Below the pieces are notes generated by a model. It did not search any database. It saw only the letters and a program-made list of their open reading frames with translations, and had not been told where the DNA came from. Below are positions 8,167 to 14,434 of a DNA stretch of 64,000 bases, in pieces. The position numbers were made by a program, and so were the translations under genes. The stretch covers positions 1 through 64,000 of the forward strand of contig NZ_FQZT01000006.1 of NCBI RefSeq assembly GCF_900142125.1, written 5' to 3'. The number at the start of each line of letters is the position of its first letter. The stretch's first letter is position 1. This DNA is from Malonomonas rubra DSM 5091 (GTDB lineage Bacteria > Desulfobacterota > Desulfuromonadia > Desulfuromonadales > Geopsychrobacteraceae).

Positions 8167-8182
8167 TGGCACGGTGGTTGCT
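8167..8182 (+). promoter_or_regulatory. Consensus sigma-54 (-24/-12) promoter
   Basis: TGGCAC (8167-8172), 5 bases, TTGCT (8178-8182) is a full match to the sigma-54 consensus TGGCAC-N5-TTGCW. Transcription would begin about 8193, giving a leader of about 47 bases to the cytochrome ATG at 8240. Confidence 0.8.
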
Positions 8183-8239
8183 CTTAAATCGTCAGTATCC
8201 GCTTGAGATAAGTGTCTAGAAACGTGCTGCAGGAGTGAA

Positions 8240-9016
8240 ATGTCTATCCGAACACATATTCCAGGGTTGCTTGCTTTTTGGCTGTTGATGGTGCTGTTTG
8301 CACCACCGGCGCTAAGTTCGGAGCTAACGTTGGAAGACTGCAGTAAATGTCACCTGATACAGCAGAAAACATTGCTGGCTTCAGGCGGCAAACACGCATC
8401 AGCAGTGACTTGCGTAGACTGCCACCCGCATCACCTGCCGACCGATAAGACGACCAGGCTGGATTGCGCCAGCTGCCACACAGATCGCCCGCATTACCAG
8501 CTGGATAATTGCCAGCACTGCCACCTCGATCCCCACCAGCCATTGATGTCCCTGCGCGACCCGTTGAAACCGGCAAAGAAAGAATGTCTCAGCTGCCACG
8601 CGGAGGTCGGCCAACAGATGGCTGCAGAGCCGAGCCGCCACGCAAAGCTGTTCTGCAACCGCTGTCACGAAAAGCATCGGCAGATCCCGGCTTGCCTCGA
8701 CTGTCACCAGCCGCACCAGCAGAGTCAGTCCGCCGATGTTTGTCAGCAATGTCACCCCGCGCACCAGCCGCTGCTGGTTGCCCCCAGTGGGCGCCTGCCG
8801 GCAAACGCCTGTCGTCCTTGCCATGTCGAAGAAGCCAACGACCTGGCCAGCACGACCACCCTGCATGGCGGTATCAACTGCCTCTATTGCCACAAAGGTC
8901 GCCACCCCTCTACGCCCCAGTGCCAGGATTGTCACGGACTGCCGCACACCCAGGCGATCCACGGGAAATACCGCGATTGCCTCGAGTGTCATGGCGATGC
9001 GCACAACCTGCAGTAA
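8240..9016 (+). CDS. Periplasmic dodecahaem c-type cytochrome
   Basis: The 258-residue protein has a signal peptide (cleavage near 'ALSS', about residue 27) and twelve CXXCH motifs, one per roughly 19 residues, with many extra His residues for bis-His ligation. Very high haem density in a small protein is typical of electron-storing or wire-like periplasmic cytochromes of Geobacter relatives. CAGGAG lies 4 bases before the ATG. It is the first gene of the rightward electron-transfer locus and is preceded by a consensus sigma-54 promoter. A 211-base gap containing regulatory sites separates it from the next gene, so it may form its own transcript. No closer family name is recognised. Confidence 0.85.
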   Translation: MSIRTHIPGLLAFWLLMVLFAPPALSSELTLEDCSKCHLIQQKTLLASGGKHASAVTCVDCHPHHLPTDKTTRLDCASCHTDRPHYQLDNCQHCHLDPHQPLMSLRDPLKPAKKECLSCHAEVGQQMAAEPSRHAKLFCNRCHEKHRQIPACLDCHQPHQQSQSADVCQQCHPAHQPLLVAPSGRLPANACRPCHVEEANDLASTTTLHGGINCLYCHKGRHPSTPQCQDCHGLPHTQAIHGKYRDCLECHGDAHNLQ

Positions 9017-9085
9017 TCGGTAACTCAAGTTCGTAGCGAGTAAAAAACAGCAGCCAGAGCATAATTTGGAGTTTTTCAAAATACT

Positions 9086-9119
9086 GGGAATTTTTCCGTG
9101 AGGTTTCTGGAAAATTCCC
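9086..9119. promoter_or_regulatory. Second pair of palindromic boxes
   Basis: GGGAATTTTTCC (9086-9097) and GGAAAATTCCC (9109-9119) resemble the boxes at 8068-8102 and have the same centre spacing of about 22-23 bp. They lie about 95-120 bp upstream of the sigma-54 match at 9208, again a UAS-like position. Confidence 0.5.
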
Positions 9120-9207
9120 AAAACTTTCGCTCAAGAAATTCTTTCAAAACAAATCAACAAATCAAAAGTGCTTAGTTTTATTAGGTAATAGAGGTTTTTT
9201 CAAGTTT

Positions 9208-9222
9208 CGGCACAGGGTTTGC
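9208..9222 (+). promoter_or_regulatory. Sigma-54 promoter match at the propeller gene
   Basis: CGGCAC (9208-9213), 5 bases, TTGC (9219-9222) fits the -24/-12 spacing with one mismatch. The predicted start (about 9233) falls at or beyond the ATG at 9228. The transcript would then begin at the downstream ATGs (9237/9240) and be nearly leaderless, or the match is not used. Confidence 0.4.
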
Positions 9223-9227
9223 GATAT

Positions 9228-10325
9228 ATGGCTGTCATGATGCCATGTCGATTTCACATAGCGACTCTCGTCGCCCTGACACTACTGATCGCAAGTGCCG
9301 CTCAGGCGCAACTGTCAGCCAGCTATCTTTACCGGCTATCCGATTTCAACGGTCCGGTGGAGTCGCTTTGGGCGCGCCTGGCAATCGATCCGGAGCAGGG
9401 TGAAGTCTACACTCTCGATCGCTCCGACAAATTCATCGGCATCTACAATCAGACCGCCATGCAGACCTTCGGTTTCGGTGAGGATCTGCGGCTCGCTTCA
9501 GCCAGCGATATTGCTGCCGGTGACAACGGTGAAATTTTTATTCTTTACCGTCACCCGGCGAGCAGCATCAAGCATCTCGATTACCGTGGTGCTGCGATCG
9601 CTGATATTCGGATTGAGCAGGCCGGCTTTCAGCCCGACTATATCGATTACCAGGCTGGGAAGCTTTACCTGGCCGATAGCGGCAGCATGCGGGTGCTGGT
9701 TGCATCGACCAACGGTGATATCGAGGAGGACTACGACTTCCGCAAGCAGATTAATGTGCAGATCAAAGAAAGTATCAAAAATTCTGAGTTGAACGAAGCG
9801 CAGCGGAAAAGTATCCGTGAGGATCTTGAAAAGTTGAGTGGAGCAATCTTCGGTGGTTTCGGTGTCGATCGTACAGGCAATATCTATTTTACCCTCGGGT
9901 CACTGTTCACTGCGTATCGGTATTTTCCCCAGAACGATCAGCTGCAGGCTTTCGGTACACCCGGTAGTGCACCGGGAAAATTTGGTGTCGTCGCCAGCAT
10001 TTGCGCCGACAGCCAGGGAAATATTTATGTCTCTGACCGGCTGCGCTGTGTAGTCCTGATGTTCGATGCAGAGCTTAACTATCAAAATGAGTTTGGCTAC
10101 CGCGGTTCCCAGGCACACAACCTGGTGGTGCCGGACGACATCGCTATCGATGAAAAGAATCATCGCCTCTATGTCGCCCAGGCGGCCAACCGCGGCGTCA
10201 GCGTCTTCAGCCTTGCAGCCCCGGCTGCAGCAAAAAACAAACAATTGGCCGAAAAGCATTTGGCCCTTAACCCGGAAAGGAGGTCAGAAAACGAAACGTC
10301 TCAGACTGCCACTGTAGACATGTAA
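9228..10325 (+). CDS. NHL-repeat beta-propeller protein, exported
   Basis: The protein has about 365 residues, a signal peptide ending near 'ASAAQA', and a propeller body made of NHL-type blades ('LAIDPEQGEVYTLDRSDKF', 'ICADSQGNIYVSDRLRCVV', 'IAIDEKNHRLYVAQAANRGV'). It probably serves as a periplasmic or surface scaffold. It sits directly upstream of the OmcS-like gene, as an NHL protein does in the omcS region of Geobacter. The ATG at 9228 has only a weak CAGGG upstream. The ATGs at 9237 and 9240 are alternatives that keep a good signal peptide, and a TTG at 9219 overlaps the promoter match and is unlikely. Confidence 0.8.
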   Translation: MAVMMPCRFHIATLVALTLLIASAAQAQLSASYLYRLSDFNGPVESLWARLAIDPEQGEVYTLDRSDKFIGIYNQTAMQTFGFGEDLRLASASDIAAGDNGEIFILYRHPASSIKHLDYRGAAIADIRIEQAGFQPDYIDYQAGKLYLADSGSMRVLVASTNGDIEEDYDFRKQINVQIKESIKNSELNEAQRKSIREDLEKLSGAIFGGFGVDRTGNIYFTLGSLFTAYRYFPQNDQLQAFGTPGSAPGKFGVVASICADSQGNIYVSDRLRCVVLMFDAELNYQNEFGYRGSQAHNLVVPDDIAIDEKNHRLYVAQAANRGVSVFSLAAPAAAKNKQLAEKHLALNPERRSENETSQTATVDM

Positions 10326-10367
10326 CGTGCAACACCTGTTGGTTTTCACTTGAGAGTGAAGGTCAAT

Positions 10368-10474
10368 AACTTCTCCGCAAATAGTAAACCTGCCGTGAGG
10401 CGGGGACACAAAGCCACAGACCCCAAGCGGGTGGCTGGGCTGCCGGAGTACACAACAACCTTTTGGGAGGAGTT
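10368..10474 (+). promoter_or_regulatory. Riboswitch expression platform: anti-SD helix competing with P1
   Basis: AACTTCTCC (10368-10376), which contains most of the 5' strand of P1, can pair over 9 bases (one G-U) with GGAGGAGTT (10466-10474), the ribosome binding site of the cytochrome gene. Ligand would stabilise P1 and free the SD, so this reads as a translational ON switch. The structure was found by eye; no folding was computed. Confidence 0.55.
10373..10448 (+). promoter_or_regulatory. GEMM-I cyclic-dinucleotide riboswitch aptamer
   Basis: The hallmarks of the GEMM-I class appear in order: a P1 strand CTCCG (10373-10377), 'AAACC', a helix CCTGCC/GGCGGG capped by a GTGA (GNRA) tetraloop, the conserved 'GGGACACAAAGCC', a second helix (GCCA/TGGC with CCC/GGG), then 'GGGCTGCC' and the closing CGGAG (10444-10448). 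Aligned to the Vc2 aptamer, the base matching G20 is G (10384). That points to cyclic-di-GMP rather than the A20-type 3',3'-cGAMP subclass, although G20 forms can respond to both. It controls the OmcS-like cytochrome gene that starts 32 bases downstream. Confidence 0.85.
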
Positions 10475-10480
10475 ACACAA

Positions 10481-11653
10481 ATGAAAAAATCTTTGATGAT
10501 TATCTCAGCCATCTTTTTCAGCCTCTGCCTGACCGGAACCGCATTTGCGTTCCACGGCGGCGGTGTCGCCCATTGTGACGGCTGTCACTCCATGCACGCC
10601 GGCAACGGCAACGATCGCTTCGGCGCCCAGGGCCCGTCCCTGACTAACGGCTCCGATGCCAGCTCCACCTGCCTGAACTGCCATGATGGCTCGGCCCGCT
10701 ATCACGTCAACTCTGCTGGCGGCGACAACACCAACGAAGGTGGTGACTTCCACTGGACCGCGGACAACGGCTACGCATTTGTTCAGCGCGGTAACGTAGT
10801 TGCTATTAACAACAATAACTTTGGCCACAACATGCTGGCAGCTGATTTCGGTCTTGCCAATGATACCGATCTCGCAGCAGCACCGGGCGGCGGTTTCCCG
10901 TCTGCCGGTTTCGGTTGTACCGGTTGCCATGACCCGCACGGCCAGGCAGGTGGCGGTACCATCGGTGGCGCACTGCCGATCTCGGTCTCCGGTTCCTACG
11001 GTGAAGTTCCTGCAGCCGGCACCCAGGCTGGTAACTACCGGATTCTTTATGATTCCAACCGTGTTGGTTTCGCTGAAGATGCACCGATCGCCCGCGCCAA
11101 CAGCTACGACGGTGCCTCCGTTCAGTACGGTGACGGCATGAGTGGCTGGTGTGCCAACTGTCATCTCGGCTTCTACACCCAGTCCGCCAGCGGCGGCATG
11201 CACCCGACCGACGTTGCTGTTCCTGCAACTTATGACAGCTATGTCGCCACCGGTAACTTCACCGGCGTCAACGCAACCGCGTACGACCCACTGGTTCCGA
11301 TCGAGCGTGGCGGCGTTACTGCTTCCAGCGAACTGCCTGATCCAGAAGTTGCTGCGGATGCTGGTTTCGGTACTACCGGTACTTCTCAGGTCATGTGTCT
11401 GACCTGCCACCGTGCCCACGCTTCCCCGTTTGAAAACGCTCTGCGTTGGGACTACACCACCAGCGAATTTATCGCTGAAAACTGGACCCACCTGACCGGT
11501 ACCGGCGCAGTTCTGCCTGACCCGGCAGTGGCCGCTCTTTACTACAAGCATGGTACCGTTGTTGACGTCGCTCTCGACCCGCAGAATCCTTGGGACGGTG
11601 GTTACGGTGAGTACCAGCGTTCACTGTGTAACAAGTGTCACGTCCAAGACTAA
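10481..11653 (+). CDS. omcS: OmcS-family hexahaem outer-surface cytochrome
   Basis: The 390-residue protein has a signal peptide ending 'TAFA', a mature start 'FHGGGVAHCDGCH', and six CXXCH motifs (CDGCH, CLNCH, CTGCH, CANCH, CLTCH, CNKCH). The spacing and surroundings match OmcS of Geobacter sulfurreducens: 'GHNMLAADFG', 'CTGCHDPHG', 'GWCANCH', 'CLTCHRAHAS' and the terminal 'YQRSLCNKCHVQD'. OmcS polymerises into extracellular haem nanowires, and this protein is probably its counterpart. The ATG at 10481 lies 8 bases after GGGAGGAG, and the TTG at 10463 is rejected. Expression is likely set by the riboswitch just upstream. The neighbours match the omcS-companion assembly genes. OmcS-family membership is firm; filament formation is inferred. 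Confidence 0.87.
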   Translation: MKKSLMIISAIFFSLCLTGTAFAFHGGGVAHCDGCHSMHAGNGNDRFGAQGPSLTNGSDASSTCLNCHDGSARYHVNSAGGDNTNEGGDFHWTADNGYAFVQRGNVVAINNNNFGHNMLAADFGLANDTDLAAAPGGGFPSAGFGCTGCHDPHGQAGGGTIGGALPISVSGSYGEVPAAGTQAGNYRILYDSNRVGFAEDAPIARANSYDGASVQYGDGMSGWCANCHLGFYTQSASGGMHPTDVAVPATYDSYVATGNFTGVNATAYDPLVPIERGGVTASSELPDPEVAADAGFGTTGTSQVMCLTCHRAHASPFENALRWDYTTSEFIAENWTHLTGTGAVLPDPAVAALYYKHGTVVDVALDPQNPWDGGYGEYQRSLCNKCHVQD

Positions 11654-11706
11654 TCGAAAGGACTGGCAAAAGGCACCAAACAAGCTAGACTGTTAGCTTG
11701 ACATCA

Positions 11707-11741
11707 GAGGCCGGCGGCATATCTCTCCTGCCGCCGGCCTC
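11707..11741 (+). terminator. GC-rich hairpin between the two OmcS-type genes
   Basis: A perfect 13-bp stem, GAGGCCGGCGGCA (11707-11719) with TGCCGCCGGCCTC (11729-11741), closes a 9-base loop. No proper T run follows, so it is more likely a partial terminator or an RNA-stabilising hairpin that sets the ratio of the two cytochromes than a full stop. Confidence 0.5.
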
Positions 11742-11802
11742 GCACTTTCTGCAATGCAATTTTAAGGAGGAGAGCTTCGTCAACCAACACCGGGATCAGA
11801 CC

Positions 11803-13005
11803 ATGTTGACACGTTCAATCCTCATAGCCGCAATACTTATCGCCTGCCAGTTCGGCATGGCGTCGAGTGCGTTCAGCTGGTTCCACTCCGGCGGCGTTGC
11901 TTCTTGCCAGGGCTGCCATGTCGGTGGCCACGGTACCGAGGATGGCCTCGCCTATATGGCCGGCTCCAGCGCACCCCTGCTCAAAGGCTCCGATCCCAGC
12001 TCAATCTGTTTGAACTGTCATTCCGGCCCCGGCGGCAGCCAGCTTCCATCGGTTTTCAGTTTTGATGGCTCGGCCCTGACCCCCGGTGGTGACTTTTACT
12101 GGCTGACTAAAACTTTTAGCTGGGTCGGCGGCACCAGCCCGGGAGCTCGCCATGGCCACAACGTGGTCGCCCAGGATTTCGGTCTCGTCCCTGACCCCAA
12201 CAAGATGGTCGGCCCGGGCGGAACCTACCCTTCGGCCCAGCTGAGTTGCATCAGCTGTCACGACCCGCATGGCCGCAGCGGGGGCGGCACCCGTTCCGGC
12301 GCGCCCCCGGTTTCGGTGTCAGGCTCTTACGGCGATTCGCCTGCACCCGGCACCAACGCCGGTAATTATCGTCTGCTCGGTGACCAGGATTACAGTGTCG
12401 GCGGTTTCAGCTTTAACAACCCGGCACCGGTCGCCCGCCAGAACTCGATCCTGCCATTTGCCGAAACTGATGCGTCGCATGTTGATTACGGCAGCGGCAT
12501 CAGTGAATGGTGCGCCAACTGCCACCAAGGTATGCTCAACAGCGGTGGCATGGGGGGCGGTATGTCCCATCACCGTGCTGGTGACAATGTCCAGCTCTCT
12601 TCATCTGTTATCAGTCAGTACAACAGCTACGTGAAGAGTGGCGATCTTTCCGGAACGGCGGCAACCGCTTACCTGCAGTTTGTGACCTTCGAACGTGGAA
12701 TCATCGATCCGAGCCTGCTCAGCCCCCAGAGTACCCAGGGGCCGGACAGCAACAGCAACGTGAGTTGCCTGACCTGTCATCGGGCCCACGCATCCGCTTT
12801 TACCTCGGCCGGTCGCTGGGATTTCAACGCCGCATTGCTGGTCGATTCGCACCCGGCCATCGGCGACAGTGGCGCAACTGCGGCTGATGTTGCCAACAGC
12901 TATTACGGCCGGGATATCGCGCTGGAATTTGGCACCGGGCAGGGCCCCTTCTGTGAAAAATGCCACTCCGGTCATGGCGGCATGGGTGGTGGAATGGGGA
13001 TGTGA
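11803..13005 (+). CDS. Second OmcS-family hexahaem cytochrome, Gly/Met-rich tail
   Basis: The 400-residue paralogue of the preceding gene is in the place of omcT. It has a signal peptide ending near 'MASSAFSW', then 'FHSGGVASCQGCH' and six CXXCH motifs. It keeps OmcS landmarks that the first copy has partly lost, such as 'GGDFYWLTKT', 'GHNVVAQDFG', 'GGTYPSAQLSCISCHDPHG' and 'CLTCHRAHAS'. Unusual features are a 'GGMGGGMSHH' insert after the fourth haem and a C-terminal 'GHGGMGGGMGM' tail. I chose the ATG at 11803 because it opens the signal peptide. The strong AAGGAGG at 11764-11770 lies too far upstream and has no start codon at the usual spacing, so initiation remains uncertain. Confidence 0.82.
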   Translation: MLTRSILIAAILIACQFGMASSAFSWFHSGGVASCQGCHVGGHGTEDGLAYMAGSSAPLLKGSDPSSICLNCHSGPGGSQLPSVFSFDGSALTPGGDFYWLTKTFSWVGGTSPGARHGHNVVAQDFGLVPDPNKMVGPGGTYPSAQLSCISCHDPHGRSGGGTRSGAPPVSVSGSYGDSPAPGTNAGNYRLLGDQDYSVGGFSFNNPAPVARQNSILPFAETDASHVDYGSGISEWCANCHQGMLNSGGMGGGMSHHRAGDNVQLSSSVISQYNSYVKSGDLSGTAATAYLQFVTFERGIIDPSLLSPQSTQGPDSNSNVSCLTCHRAHASAFTSAGRWDFNAALLVDSHPAIGDSGATAADVANSYYGRDIALEFGTGQGPFCEKCHSGHGGMGGGMGM

Positions 13006-13007
13006 GT

Positions 13008-14432
13008 ATGCGGATATCCCGGATAAAATTATCAGTTTTCTGGCGCTTTCTCGCCTCGGCCATGTTCTTTCTGCTTGCAGCGAGCTGCACTCTAACGCCT
13101 GTGGAACCGACTCCGGTTGTTGATCCCGGCGCAACCCTGCATCTCTATCTGCAGCCGCTGCCGCAGGAAGTTCGGTCTCTGAGTTTGCGCATCGCCACGC
13201 TCAATGCCGTGCGCACCGACGGTGAAGAGTTTCCCTTGCTGGCAAACACTCTGGAACTGAACCCGGCACAGAGGATCAGCCGCCAGACCAAGCTGCTCAG
13301 TCGTCAGTTACCACCCGGAGATTATCTCGGTATCAGCCTGTTGATCGACCAGGCGGCACAGGCGAGTGAAGAGGGTCCGATCGCCCTGTTGACCGAAACC
13401 GAGGCCAAGCTGCTGAAAAATCCTTTCCAGGTACGTGCTGATCAGGCAACTCCGCTATTTCTTAGTTTGAGTTCCGATCGGCTGGTGACCGACGGCTACC
13501 GACTGACTGCCAAGTTCTCTCTCTGGTCCGGGCAGCCGCCACTGACCGAACTGAAGGGTTTGGTCAGTCACCCGACAACGGGTAGCCTGAGTTTTTTTGA
13601 AAAGAAAACGCCGCTGATCTTCTCGGTGCTGGCGCTTGGTCAACAACCAACCGGTCTGGCGCTCGATCAGGCAGGTCGCCGTGCCTATGTTTCTCTGTCC
13701 GGAGAGGATGCTATCGTCGCCATCGACCTGGTTCGTCAGCAGGTTGAGCGCAAAATCCGCCTGCGGCCGGGGGATCGCCCGCAACGTCTGAGCCTGAGTG
13801 ATCGTGGTCAGCGGCTGCTTGTCAGTCTGCCCGGTGGCAACGCTGTATCGATTGTCGATACGCAGCTGTTCCGGGAATTGCAGCGCGTTCATTTCATCAC
13901 CCGCCCGGCAGAAGTGATTAGCGCCGCAAACAGCCAGCGAGCTTACGTTCTGTTGCCGGAAACCAACGGCATTGCCCTGATCGATGCTGAGCGCGGCAGC
14001 ATCGACGCCAGCGTAAGCCTGCCGGAAACACCGACCTTTGGTAGTTTGAGCAGTGACGGCAAAACCCTTTTCCTGCTCACCGAAACCTCACCCGACCTGC
14101 TCTTGCTCGACAGCCAGAGCCTGCAGCTGCGTGGCCGTGTCTTTGTCGGCTACGGTGCGACCTGTCTGGCAACTGCGGCAAATGGGTTGCTCTATGTCGG
14201 TATGCAAAGCGGTGTCGTGCAGGTGATCGATCCTCGTGTCGAGCTGGCGATCGACCAGTTCCCGGTTGGTGGCGCTGTGCGTGACCTGATTCAGGACCGG
14301 CAGGAGAACAGCCTGTTTGTGCTGACCAACCGGCAACAGCTGGAAAAATACGATCTGATCAGCAAACGTAGGCAGGCGACCCTCGAACTCGGCATGGACG
14401 GGTTTGAAGCAACCCTGATGGGTGAACAGTAA
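13008..14432 (+). CDS. oscD: Beta-propeller lipoprotein, OscD-like
   Basis: The 474-residue protein has a lipoprotein signal ending 'LLAASC' (C27). An N-terminal beta domain (about 35-200) resembles the DUF4382 type, and a YVTN-like propeller (about 210-470) has repeats such as 'GRRAYVSLSGEDAIVAIDL' and 'SIVDTQLFRELQ'. It begins 2 bases after the second OmcS-type gene and is 2 bases from the barrel gene that follows, so the three are co-transcribed. The published osc cluster contains a beta-propeller protein, OscD, that maintains nanowire morphology, and the gene order here fits it. The symbol is by position and fold, not by alignment. Confidence 0.72.
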   Translation: MRISRIKLSVFWRFLASAMFFLLAASCTLTPVEPTPVVDPGATLHLYLQPLPQEVRSLSLRIATLNAVRTDGEEFPLLANTLELNPAQRISRQTKLLSRQLPPGDYLGISLLIDQAAQASEEGPIALLTETEAKLLKNPFQVRADQATPLFLSLSSDRLVTDGYRLTAKFSLWSGQPPLTELKGLVSHPTTGSLSFFEKKTPLIFSVLALGQQPTGLALDQAGRRAYVSLSGEDAIVAIDLVRQQVERKIRLRPGDRPQRLSLSDRGQRLLVSLPGGNAVSIVDTQLFRELQRVHFITRPAEVISAANSQRAYVLLPETNGIALIDAERGSIDASVSLPETPTFGSLSSDGKTLFLLTETSPDLLLLDSQSLQLRGRVFVGYGATCLATAANGLLYVGMQSGVVQVIDPRVELAIDQFPVGGAVRDLIQDRQENSLFVLTNRQQLEKYDLISKRRQATLELGMDGFEATLMGEQ

Positions 14433-14434
14433 AA

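Noticed and set aside
9219-9227. TTG start for the propeller gene
   Set aside because: It lies inside the -12 element of the sigma-54 match and has no SD at usable spacing; the ATGs at 9228-9240 keep the whole signal peptide.
10373-10448. Assignment of the riboswitch to the A20-type 3',3'-cGAMP subclass
   Set aside because: The aligned position reads G, not A; the subclass is left open but cyclic-di-GMP is favoured.
10505-11551. 348-codon antisense frame across the OmcS-like gene
   Set aside because: The sense gene has six haem motifs, a signal peptide and a riboswitch; the antisense product has no motif.
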